Shown here one piece after another: positions 1-6,129 of a stretch of 11,563 nt of DNA; position 1 is the stretch's first letter; each line of letters begins with the position of its first letter. The stretch lies in contig CAZSRK010000065.1 of assembly GCA_964609305.1 (NCBI GenBank), positions 1-11,563 of the forward strand. The letters run 5' to 3'. The DNA comes from CAKSXP01 sp964609305. Its GTDB lineage: Bacteria > Bacillota > Clostridia > Oscillospirales > Oscillospiraceae. Under the pieces are notes generated by a model that did no database searches, was not told the origin of the DNA, and saw nothing but the letters and a program-made list of their open reading frames with translations. Made by a program: the position numbers and the translations under genes.

Positions 1-32
1 TAAAATAAAAACAGGCAAGGCAAATATATTCA

Positions 33-41
33 GGAGGTAAA
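33..41 (+). promoter_or_regulatory. Ribosome binding site of the first gene
   Basis: An AGGAGGT Shine-Dalgarno core lies about seven A/T-rich bases before the ATG at 45. It fixes the start of the 154-residue protein. No -35/-10 pair can be judged because the window begins too close upstream. Confidence 0.8.
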
Positions 42-44
42 AAT

Positions 45-509
45 ATGCTTATTGGAAAAGTCATTGACAGGGCAAGAGTCGAATACACGTGGGAGATAGT
101 CTCGGACAAGCTGGCCGACCTTGTGCGCAACATATGGCTTGATAACCGCAACAGCGGTGTTAACGAGTGGGAGCAGGCCTTTGGCGAGGAGCCCGTCAAC
201 ATCGAATACATGCGGAAAGAGGGCGTGCGCGACCTTGTCAATATCCAGTATATCTTCAAGTGGTGGGGCAACGCCGACTCCGACGGTCTTGCCGGACAGC
301 TCGATGTGATCTGGACCTTTGATAATGAGAACACGGGCAAGTGCGATTATTATGCGACCTGGATCAAATTCGCTGACCGCGACTTTATCATCGGCATTGC
401 CGGCGATGAGGCGGAAAAGCGCGAGGTGACCCGCAAGGAGATACGCTCCGCTTTCGCGACCTGGCTTGAGCTGTTTGATAAGCAGTATAAGGAAAAACAC
501 GGCAGATAA
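45..509 (+). CDS. Hypothetical 154-residue soluble protein
   Basis: I do not recognise a family. The protein has no signal peptide and no membrane segment. It is acidic and aromatic-rich, with several Trp residues: W26 near the N-terminus, a KWW pair near residue 75, and later VIWTF and ATWIKF strands. The pattern suggests a small alpha+beta fold: an N-terminal helix, a middle of alternating strands (roughly residues 65-120), and a charged C-terminal helix ending in a Lys-rich tail. The start is supported by an AGGAGGT site seven bases upstream. A strong hairpin terminator follows within ten bases of the stop, so it is the last or only gene of its transcript. It converges on the ArsR operon. 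It could be a very distant NTF2-like or immunity-type protein, but nothing visible proves either. The reading frame itself is secure; the function is unknown. Confidence 0.8.
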   Translation: MLIGKVIDRARVEYTWEIVSDKLADLVRNIWLDNRNSGVNEWEQAFGEEPVNIEYMRKEGVRDLVNIQYIFKWWGNADSDGLAGQLDVIWTFDNENTGKCDYYATWIKFADRDFIIGIAGDEAEKREVTRKEIRSAFATWLELFDKQYKEKHGR

Positions 510-515
510 AAGGTG

Positions 516-547
516 AAAAAGCCGGATGCACACGCATCCGGCTTTTT
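516..547. terminator. Bidirectional Rho-independent terminator
   Basis: A perfect stem GCCGGATGC / GCATCCGGC with an ACAC loop is flanked by A5 on the left and T5 on the right. It ends the + strand orphan gene (stop at 509). On the minus strand it also provides a stem plus T5 for the operon that finishes with the ArsR gene at 613. Confidence 0.92.
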
Positions 548-612
548 ATATATTCTTATGGCTTGTCGCTGCCTGGATCGGTACAGCCTTTCCCTTCCGG
601 TTCGCGCCTGGC

Positions 613-918
613 CTATTCGCAGATATGGTCCATGCCCTGGCTTAGCATCATGCGCACATGGTCGTCGGCAAGATAGTATATGACGCTCCTACCCTCGCGG
701 CGGGAACCGACAAGTTTTGACTGCTTGAGGATCTTAAGCTGGTGCGAGATCGCCGACTGTGTCATGCTCAGCTTTTCTGCGATCGAGCCCACGCCCAGCT
801 CCGACTCAAACAGGGCGTAGAGTATGCGGATCCTGGTCGTGTCGCCAAAGACCTTGAAAAGCTCGGCAAGGTCGGCAAGCGCCTCCTCATTGGGTATTTC
901 GTGGATATTGTCCTGCAT
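613..918 (-). CDS. ArsR/SmtB-family metal-sensing transcriptional repressor
   Basis: A 101-residue winged-helix protein. Residues 15-40 hold the usual helix with a DTTRIRIL segment. Residues 48-70 form the helix-turn-helix, with recognition helix SMTQSAISHQLKIL, followed by the beta wing (SRREGRSVIYYLA). The alpha-3 cysteine motif ELCVCD of the arsenic/cadmium sensors is replaced by ELGVGS, so that site is absent. The last helix instead carries D85-x-H87-x10-H98-x2-E101, the exact spacing of the alpha-5 site of SmtB/CzrA-type Zn/Co/Ni sensors, with E101 as the very last residue. That assignment is family knowledge applied to visible residues. The gene lies 66 bases after the Mo/W enzyme gene on the same strand, with AAAGGA about nine bases before the ATG, so it is probably the operon's own regulator. 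It might instead sense redox or an organic ligand. Confidence 0.93.
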   Translation of the reverse strand: MQDNIHEIPNEEALADLAELFKVFGDTTRIRILYALFESELGVGSIAEKLSMTQSAISHQLKILKQSKLVGSRREGRSVIYYLADDHVRMMLSQGMDHICE

Positions 919-984
919 AATTTTACGTCCTTTCTCAATTCAGCATGGGTTGACAGACAGCGCTCTGCCGGAAACGACCGTGCC

Positions 985-3027
985 TCAGGCCCTTTTTATG
1001 CTGCATCGCACGGCCTTGTAGCCGGGGAATCCAGAGTATGGGTCGAGGTAATCCGGTGGGATAATGCTGTTGACGTCCGCTTCGGAATAGTCGTGGAAGA
1101 GGTTTACCGTACCGGGCAGCAGGTCCTTGTCAGATGCGCATTTAAGGCGCAGGCTGCCATAGCCGGTCGATAGGACGATCTCGTCCCCATCGGCCAGACC
1201 CAGCTTTACCATGTCGTCAGGGTGCATGTCTACCGCGGCGTCGGGACGCAGCCGCCGTAGCCTTTCGACCCTGTGAGTGCGCGAATGGAAGGCGAATTCA
1301 TAGTTTCCGGCGCGTACGCCTGCCATAAGTATCAGCGGGAAATCTCTGTCCGGCGGCGGCCTGCCAGGTTCATACTCGGGCAGCGGCTTAAAATCTTCGT
1401 ATCCGGCGATAAGCTCGGAGTATATCTCGAACTTGCCGGTCGGGGTGTTGAAGCCGTCCTCAAGCGGTCGGGGCGCGGGTTCTGCCGGCGGCAGCTTCTG
1501 AGGCGGCAGATCGCGCAGCTCCTCCAGCGTCCAGGGCAGGCCCTCGAGCATGAAGCGATAGCAGGCGTCCCGCCCGGCGCAGAGAAGCTCGTCCTGCGGG
1601 GCGATGTACCGGGCAAGCTGGCATATTATCTCCTCGTCTGAGCGCGCAAGACCCGCTTCAGCAGCGCGATGTGAGTAATACAGCACGCGGTCGCGCGCAA
1701 TCGTACCGAGCTGGTCGCGCTCAAAGCTTGAGGCACAGGGCAGGAGGATATCTGCATACCTGGCCGTAGCAGTCATGAACATGTCCACGTCCACGAAGAA
1801 ATCCAGCTCCTCGAGCGCCCTGAAAAGCTCCGCGCTTCCGGGGAACATCCTTGCGTTGAGCCCGAGGGCGAAAACCGCCTTGAGCGGATATGGGCTTTGC
1901 TCACGGATATGCCGGGCAAGATCCATGGCCTGAAACTCGTCCGTGCACTCCATCCAGACAGGGAAACGCCCGGTGCCTATGCGCAGGCTGCCTTCCGGCC
2001 GATGCTCGTGCGCAAAGGCAAAACTGCGCCAACTGCTCAGCTCATGGCCGTTTTTCTGCATAATGCCACGCGGCAGGTTGCCGCCTTCGCGGCCGTAGCA
2101 GCCTAGTATCGCGCTAAGACAGGTGTAGGCGCGGAAAGTCTGCATCCCGTTGCGGTGGTGTATGGTGCCGGTAAAGCCATCGACGAGCGACATCGGCCCG
2201 TTATCAGCCAGCACACATGCCGCACGCCGCAGCTCATGCGCGGGCACTCCCGTGAGCCGCTCCACCTTTTCCGGGGTGAAGTCCCGGACATAGGCGCTGT
2301 ACTCCTCAAAGCCGTGGACATATTTTTCAATGTAATCCATGTCGGCCCGGCCGCTTTCGATAAACTCCCGCGCAAGGCCGCAGGCGACCGCGCCGTCCGT
2401 GCCCGGGATAGGGCGCAGGTGGACATGGGCACACTTCTCAATATCCGGCGAGTTCCGGGGCTCAACGACGACAAGCTTCATGCCGCGCTCACAGTTCTTT
2501 TTTACACCTGGAGAGAGCTTTGCCGCGGCGACGACAAGAGCGGAGCCCGCGTGCGCAAGATCCGGCGCAGCCTCGAAGCCCGTGGTGGTCAGCTTTGCTA
2601 TCGCTGTGCTCCTGTGGCAGGAGCTGGATTCGGTGCCGTAATTTTCGGTGCCGAAGCTCCAGGCCAGGCGCAGGAGAAAGTGGCGGTACCACTTTGAAAA
2701 GCCGGAGAAAAACGCAACGCTGTCCGCGCCAAACTTGCGCTTGTAGGACAGGAGCCGCTCGCCGATGATGGCGTAGGCCTCATCCCACGAAATGGGCTCG
2801 AACCTGCCCAGGCCCTTTGCACCGGTGCGGCGCATCGGGGTTTTCAGGCGGTCCGGGTGATTGACATAGTCGGCGCCCACAGCGCCGCGGATGCACAGAG
2901 GGCCAGCACCGGCAAAATCCCGGTCCGTCACCGGACGGACACGGGTCACGACGCCGTCTTCAATGGTAAGCTCGACGGGGCACTGCCCGGAACAGATGCC
3001 GCAGATGCTTTTCCTGGTCTCTGTCAA
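985..3027 (-). CDS. Molybdopterin-dependent oxidoreductase (DMSO reductase family)
   Basis: A 680-residue catalytic subunit of the Mo/W-bis-MGD class. The N-terminus carries a [4Fe-4S] site C9-x2-C12-x3-C16-x28-C45. The middle (about 60-540) is the molybdopterin oxidoreductase domain, and the C-terminal ~120 residues are the dinucleotide-binding domain (DMHPDDMVKLGLADGDEIVL, then a VNLFHDY segment). C137, in an ESSSCHRS context, sits where the metal ligand is expected, so a Cys ligand is likely. There is no Tat signal, so the enzyme should be cytoplasmic. It starts at TTG: GGGAGGAGG lies eight bases upstream and the next codons lead straight into the first Cys motif. The ferredoxin-nitroreductase gene ends 35 bases upstream and the ArsR gene follows, which suggests an operon. 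Substrate unknown; formate dehydrogenase-like, acetylene hydratase-like and reductive dehydroxylase-like enzymes all share this layout. Family call secure, reaction not. Confidence 0.95.
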   Translation of the reverse strand: MTETRKSICGICSGQCPVELTIEDGVVTRVRPVTDRDFAGAGPLCIRGAVGADYVNHPDRLKTPMRRTGAKGLGRFEPISWDEAYAIIGERLLSYKRKFGADSVAFFSGFSKWYRHFLLRLAWSFGTENYGTESSSCHRSTAIAKLTTTGFEAAPDLAHAGSALVVAAAKLSPGVKKNCERGMKLVVVEPRNSPDIEKCAHVHLRPIPGTDGAVACGLAREFIESGRADMDYIEKYVHGFEEYSAYVRDFTPEKVERLTGVPAHELRRAACVLADNGPMSLVDGFTGTIHHRNGMQTFRAYTCLSAILGCYGREGGNLPRGIMQKNGHELSSWRSFAFAHEHRPEGSLRIGTGRFPVWMECTDEFQAMDLARHIREQSPYPLKAVFALGLNARMFPGSAELFRALEELDFFVDVDMFMTATARYADILLPCASSFERDQLGTIARDRVLYYSHRAAEAGLARSDEEIICQLARYIAPQDELLCAGRDACYRFMLEGLPWTLEELRDLPPQKLPPAEPAPRPLEDGFNTPTGKFEIYSELIAGYEDFKPLPEYEPGRPPPDRDFPLILMAGVRAGNYEFAFHSRTHRVERLRRLRPDAAVDMHPDDMVKLGLADGDEIVLSTGYGSLRLKCASDKDLLPGTVNLFHDYSEADVNSIIPPDYLDPYSGFPGYKAVRCSIKRA

Positions 3028-3035
3028 AGGAAAGA

Positions 3036-3044
3036 CCTCCTCCC
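3036..3044 (-). promoter_or_regulatory. Ribosome binding site deciding a TTG start
   Basis: Read on the minus strand this is GGGAGGAGG, eight bases before the TTG at 3027-3025. No ATG or GTG in frame lies nearby ahead of the first iron-sulfur cysteine, so this site decides the unusual TTG start of the Mo/W enzyme. Confidence 0.8.
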
Positions 3045-3062
3045 GGTTGGTTTAGACCGGTC

Positions 3063-3833
3063 CTATTTTTCGACCCACTGAGCCTTCGGCGCTGGTCTGG
3101 CGGGGATGTTGGGATAACTCTCTCCGTCGGGATATCCGACCATTATCGTGGCATATGCCTCGCGTTCACGGTCGATCCCAATGTAGTCTTTCAGCTCGGG
3201 GCTGTCGTTTATCGCGTGGCGCAGATAGCCTCCCCAGCAGGTGCCGATGCCGGAGGCGGACAGCACAAGCTCGGCCGTCGTTGCGGCGATGGCGGTGTCC
3301 AGCATGGGATTCAGGGTCTTGGGATGGCTGTGCCCGATTATGACGCAGGGCGCACCGCAGGTGATAAGGTCGATGCCGCGAGCGGCGTTTTTGGGAAGCT
3401 CGGGATATATGCCGATGCGCTCGGCCCAGGCGACGGTCATGTCCCTTACGGCCTCTACCGCGCTGCGTCCCCAGAGCACGACCCAGGAGTTTTCATGTAT
3501 GTTTTTGCCGCTGGGAGCCCAGGCGGCGATTACAAGCGCGTGCTCGACAAGCTCCCGCTCGGGCAGCCTGTCCTTGAAATGGCGGATGCTGCGGCGGGAT
3601 TTGATAATGCGCTCGAGCTCGTTTTCCGGTTTTGCAGGGTATTGCTGCTCTAGTGAAAGATCGTCAAAGCTCACGGCCCGGGTGGGACAGGCGGCCGTGC
3701 AGTGGTAGCAGCGGATGCATCGCTCCTCTTTCACGATCTCCGGGTGTCCATCACGCGCCCTGAAGATCTTCATAGGGCATGTACGGGTACAGGCGAGACA
3801 GGATACGCATTTTTCTCTGTCAATGTTTATCAT
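3063..3833 (-). CDS. Ferredoxin-nitroreductase fusion flavoprotein
   Basis: A 256-residue protein. Residues 1-60 form a 2x[4Fe-4S] ferredoxin with two complete motifs: C9-x2-C12-x2-C15-x3-C19 and C39-x2-C42-x2-C45-x3-C49, followed by P in each case. From about residue 75 on it is an FMN-dependent nitroreductase-fold domain: SRRSIRHFKDR (phosphate-binding Arg cluster), AAWAPSGKN, GIGTCWGGYL and a late VGYPDG strand. Such fusions occur in anaerobes and move electrons between ferredoxin-type clusters and a flavin substrate site; the true substrate is rarely known. It is the first gene of the minus-strand operon, with AAAGGAG eight bases before the ATG and the Mo/W enzyme starting 35 bases after its stop. 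I infer that it is an electron partner or an additional reductase for the same pathway. It is cytoplasmic; no signal or membrane segment is seen. Confidence 0.95.
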   Translation of the reverse strand: MINIDREKCVSCLACTRTCPMKIFRARDGHPEIVKEERCIRCYHCTAACPTRAVSFDDLSLEQQYPAKPENELERIIKSRRSIRHFKDRLPERELVEHALVIAAWAPSGKNIHENSWVVLWGRSAVEAVRDMTVAWAERIGIYPELPKNAARGIDLITCGAPCVIIGHSHPKTLNPMLDTAIAATTAELVLSASGIGTCWGGYLRHAINDSPELKDYIGIDREREAYATIMVGYPDGESYPNIPARPAPKAQWVEK

Positions 3834-3871
3834 CTGGCTTGCTCCTTTAAAACGGCGTATTTCCAGCTATA

Positions 3872-3880
3872 ATTTTAGCA
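3872..3880 (-). promoter_or_regulatory. Candidate extended -10 promoter of the nitroreductase/Mo-enzyme operon
   Basis: The minus strand reads TGCTAAAAT, an extended -10 (TGnTAnAAT-like), about 40 bases before the ATG at 3833. No convincing -35 stands at 16-18 bases; a TTGTGG lies 20 bases away. The neighbouring 8-mer ATGCTAAA also occurs in the NTF2-like operon promoter. Weak call. Confidence 0.35.
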
Positions 3881-3961
3881 TAGCCGGGGCCGAAATTCCA
3901 CAATTTTTTGGCCGCCTTGCGCCGTGCCGCGCCCGTCGTGTTTGCGAAGAGGTGCAGTCAT

Positions 3962-3992
3962 GGTATAATAACCGCAAAGCGGTTATTATACC
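3962..3992. repeat. Perfect 14+14 palindrome with AAA loop
   Basis: Arm GGTATAATAACCGC, loop AAA, and an exact reverse-complement arm. The left arm contains TATAAT inside TGGTATAAT, a perfect extended -10 for the + strand, with a TTGCGA 16 bases upstream of the hexamer. It may be a promoter/operator or a small dispersed palindromic element. Confidence 0.85.
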
Positions 3993-4071
3993 TTAATTTC
4001 AAGCCGTTTTTCTCCCCGGCTGGGTCGGGAACCGAAAAACGTGGTATGTTTACCATTTCGCTGCGCTTCAT

Positions 4072-4102
4072 GGTGTAACAACCGCAAAACGGTTATTATA
4101 CC
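4072..4102. repeat. Second, diverged copy of the palindrome
   Basis: Same 31-base length as the first copy, exactly 110 bases downstream. The right arm is intact (CGGTTATTATACC). The left arm carries two substitutions, GGTGTAACAACCG, one of which leaves a G-U pair in RNA. The bases on either side (TCA-TGG before, CCTT after) are also shared with copy one. Confidence 0.8.
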
Positions 4103-4181
4103 TTGTTTTGGCGCGATCCGCTCCCGGCCTGCGGCCGGAACCGCGGCCGATGCCAATATACAACAAGGCGTATTGCGTCTG

Positions 4182-4190
4182 TGGTATAAT
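4182..4190 (+). promoter_or_regulatory. Extended -10 promoter of sdaAB-sdaAA
   Basis: TGGTATAAT is a perfect TGn-TATAAT extended -10. There is no good -35 at 16-18 bases, as is common for extended -10 promoters. It lies 71 bases before the GTG start, giving a leader of roughly 60 bases that can fold into a nested hairpin. Confidence 0.65.
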
Positions 4191-4192
4191 AA

Positions 4193-4240
4193 TCCCGATA
4201 AGGCGGATGTTTCATCCGGGCCTTACGCAGCCTGCCGGGA
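4193..4240 (+). promoter_or_regulatory. Nested hairpin in the sdaAB leader RNA
   Basis: Three stacked complementary pairs: TCCCG (4193-4197) with CGGGA (4236-4240), TAAGG (4199-4203) with CCTTA (4221-4225), and CGGATG (4204-4209) with CATCCG (4213-4218) around a TTT loop. It ends just before the AAGGAGG ribosome site. No T tract follows, so it is not an intrinsic terminator. It matches no riboswitch class that I recognise. Confidence 0.5.
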
Positions 4241-4260
4241 AATAAAAGGAGGACTGCCAT

Positions 4261-4788
4261 GTGAATATCCTCGATATTTTGGGTCCCGTCATGGTCGGAC
4301 CGTCCAGTTCGCACACTGCCGGGGCCGTCCGCATCGGATACGCGGCAAGAAAGCTGCTCGGCGAGGAACCGGTAAAAGCGGAGCTTCTGCTGCACGGTTC
4401 ATTTGCGGCGACTGGGCGCGGCCACGGCACGGACAGGGCGCTGTGCGCCGGCCTGCTCGGTATGGCACCGGGCGATATGAGGATCCCGCACAGTTTTGAG
4501 CTGGCGGAGGAGAAGGGGCTTTCTGTTACGATAGGCACGGTCGAGCTGCGCGACGCGCATCCGAATACGGCCCTGCTTCGGCTTGAAGGCGGCAGCGGAC
4601 GAAGGCTGGAACTGATTGCGGTCTCCCTTGGTGGCGGGCGCATCAGCATCCGCGGCATCGACGGGATTGCAACAGATTTCAGCGGGGATCTGCCGACGCT
4701 CGTTATCGCAAACAGGGACGAGCCCGGCTGTGTGGCGCGGGTCACAACGACGCTCAGCCAGAGATCGGTGAACATCGCCACGATGTAG
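4261..4788 (+). CDS. sdaAB: L-serine dehydratase beta subunit, stopped early by an in-frame TAG
   Basis: Regulatory/beta subunit of the iron-sulfur L-serine dehydratase (L-serine to pyruvate plus ammonia). The N-terminus is the typical NILDILGPVMVGPSSSHTAG segment, then FAATGRGHGTDRAL. From about residue 145 comes an ACT domain (TLVIANRDEPGCVARVTTTL, then VNIATM). Translation from GTG 4261 stops at TAG 4786-4788 after 175 residues, in the middle of the ACT domain. The same frame continues for 49 more family-like codons up to TGA 4936-4938, giving 225 codons, the usual size. AAGGAGG lies eight bases before the GTG. An ATG at 4259 overlaps the GTG but is followed at once by TGA. The stop may be a real nonsense mutation or a base error; the family call is secure. 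Confidence 0.9.
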   Translation: MNILDILGPVMVGPSSSHTAGAVRIGYAARKLLGEEPVKAELLLHGSFAATGRGHGTDRALCAGLLGMAPGDMRIPHSFELAEEKGLSVTIGTVELRDAHPNTALLRLEGGSGRRLELIAVSLGGGRISIRGIDGIATDFSGDLPTLVIANRDEPGCVARVTTTLSQRSVNIATM

Positions 4789-4938
4789 CTTTACCGCTCC
4801 AGCCGCGGCCATATGGCGGTCATGGTCATCGAGACTGACCAGCCGGTGCCGGAGATATGTGCTGACTGGCTGCGGGAGCTTAACGGGGTGATGCGCGTGA
4901 CATATATTGATTCAATGGATAACGGAGGCAGGAGATGA
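4789..4938 (+). pseudogene. sdaAB: In-frame remainder of sdaAB beyond the TAG (ACT domain end)
   Basis: Read in the sdaAB frame this stretch gives LYRSSRGHMAVMVIETD and ends with GVMRVTYID, the second half of the ACT domain found in family members directly after the IATM segment. It closes with TGA at 4936-4938, which overlaps an ATG at 4935 (ATGA), the normal coupling to sdaAA. The only block is the single TAG codon at 4786-4788. Whether it is ever translated cannot be told from sequence. Confidence 0.8.
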
Positions 4939-5854
4939 GCTTTTTTCGGTTGAAGAGATGACGGCGGCGCGCGGGAAGGAGCTGCCGCTCTGGCGCGTTG
5001 TGCTTGAGGAGCACATGCGCGACCAGCAGGAGAGCCGGGAGGCGGCACAGGATCGCATGGCCGGGCTGTACCGGGCCATGGTCGAGGCGGATGAGGGCTA
5101 TCGCGGCGGGGATCGCTCCGGCAGCGGGATGAGCGGCGGCGATGGCGAAAAGCTGACCAGATACGCCCCCGACATGCTCAGCGGCGATTTTATGGCCGGC
5201 GTCATAAGCCGCGCCGTGCGCATGGGTGAGTGCAACGCCTGCATGAAGCGCATCGTGGCCGCGCCCACGGCCGGTTCCTGCGGCGTACTGCCGGCGGTGC
5301 TTATAACGCTGCAAAAAAGCCGCGGCATATCCGAGGAAGAGATAATAAAGGGCCTGTTCGTCGTGGCAGGCTTTGACCAGGTGATAGCCGCGCGTGCGTC
5401 GATATCGGGAGCCGAGGGCGGCTGCCAGGCGGAGATCGGTTCGGCCTCCGCCATGGCCGCCGCGGGCCTGACCTCCATCCGGGGAGGGACGCCTGAAATG
5501 TGCGCGCACGCATGCGCCATGGCGCTCAAGAGCCTGATGGGCCTTGTCTGTGACCCCGTCGCGGGCCTTGTCGAGGTGCCCTGCGTCAAGAGGAACGTGA
5601 TCGGCGCTGTGAATGCCGTGACCTGCTCCGACATGGCCATGGCCGGCGTTGAGAGCCGTATCCCCTGCGACGAGGTCATCGACGCCATGCGCGAAGTGGG
5701 GCAGTCCCTGCCCGCGTCCCTGCGCGAGACCGGCGAGGGCGGCGTCGCGGCCAGTCCGACGGGCCGCTCGATACGCCGCCGGCTGTTCAGCAGGGAGCGG
5801 GCGGAGGACAGTTTCGGCGCGGCGGAGACGCCCCATGGGCAGCAGGTTTTTTAG
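4907..5854 (+). CDS. sdaAA: L-serine dehydratase alpha (catalytic) subunit, start region frameshifted
   Basis: Catalytic subunit of the [4Fe-4S] serine dehydratase. The protein is strongly family-like: GYRGGDRSGSGMSGGDGEK, SRAVRMGECNACMKRIVAAPTAGSCG, the SISGAEGGCQAEIGSASA block, and a last CDPVAGLVEVPC pair. Counted from 4907, C125, C215 and C226 match the three cluster cysteines of the family, so the active site is intact. The open frame reaches back to a TTG at 4907 with no ribosome site. The expected start is ATG 4935 (AGGCAGGAG upstream, ATGA overlap with the sdaAB stop), but that frame gives only eight codons (MSFFRLKR) before TGA 4959-4961. One extra T in the T6 run at 4941-4946 would restore ATG-AGC-TTT-TTT-TCG into the long frame. 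ATG 4958 is an in-frame but poorly placed alternative start. Stop TAG 5852-5854. Confidence 0.9.
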   Translation: MIQWITEAGDELFSVEEMTAARGKELPLWRVVLEEHMRDQQESREAAQDRMAGLYRAMVEADEGYRGGDRSGSGMSGGDGEKLTRYAPDMLSGDFMAGVISRAVRMGECNACMKRIVAAPTAGSCGVLPAVLITLQKSRGISEEEIIKGLFVVAGFDQVIAARASISGAEGGCQAEIGSASAMAAAGLTSIRGGTPEMCAHACAMALKSLMGLVCDPVAGLVEVPCVKRNVIGAVNAVTCSDMAMAGVESRIPCDEVIDAMREVGQSLPASLRETGEGGVAASPTGRSIRRRLFSRERAEDSFGAAETPHGQQVF

Positions 5855-5893
5855 AATGCCATGGAACCATTAAAATATAAGGCACCTGCCTGC

Positions 5894-5919
5894 AAAAAAA
5901 GCTGCGGAGGGGGAGCAGC
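5894..5919 (-). terminator. Terminator-like hairpin at the left edge of the 40-bp array
   Basis: On the minus strand GCTGC, a nine-base loop and GCAGC are followed by T7. It is the edge member of the repeat array and is the second terminator met by minus-strand transcripts leaving the NTF2-like operon. Confidence 0.55.
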
Positions 5920-5962
5920 GGCGCCTGTATGCCTGCAAAAAGCCCTAGAGGGGAGCAGCGGC

Positions 5963-6062
5963 NNNNNNNNNNNNNNNNNNNNNNNNNNNNNNNNNNNNNN
6001 NNNNNNNNNNNNNNNNNNNNNNNNNNNNNNNNNNNNNNNNNNNNNNNNNNNNNNNNNNNNNN
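5963..6062. other. Assembly gap of exactly 100 N
   Basis: One hundred N, the usual placeholder for a gap of unknown length. Both sides carry the same 40-bp repeat, so the gap was caused by the repeat and the true number of units is unknown. Confidence 0.98.
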
Positions 6063-6129
6063 GGGGAGCAGCGGCGCCTGTATGCCTGCAAAAAGCCCTA
6101 GAGGGGAGCAGCGGCTATTGGTTGCCTGC

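Larger units (their letters stand above)
3961..4225 (+). repeat. Degenerate ~110-bp tandem repeat, three units
   Basis: This fills most of the 430-base gene-free stretch between the divergent nitroreductase and sdaAB genes. Units begin at 3961 (TGGTATAATA), 4071 (TGGTGTAACA) and 4182 (TGGTATAATA), a period of 110-111. Units 1 and 2 match at 31 of their first 34 bases. They share a second conserved block offset by 109 bases (4012-4034 and 4121-4143: CTCCC-GGC-TG-GG-C-GGAACCG with about five differences in 23). The third unit keeps only the start and provides the sdaAB promoter. Units 1 and 2 begin with long palindromes. No coding potential is seen. Confidence 0.7.

Noticed and set aside
4786..4788. 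Reassigned TAG codon or pyrrolysine use
   Set aside because: Several other genes in the window end normally at TAG, and no Pyl-related sequence is seen; mutation or base error is simpler.
4880..5836. 318-residue minus-strand frame across sdaAA
   Set aside because: It is a mirror of a strongly conserved sdaAA gene; Ala/His/Arg-rich composition is typical of antisense shadows in GC-rich DNA.
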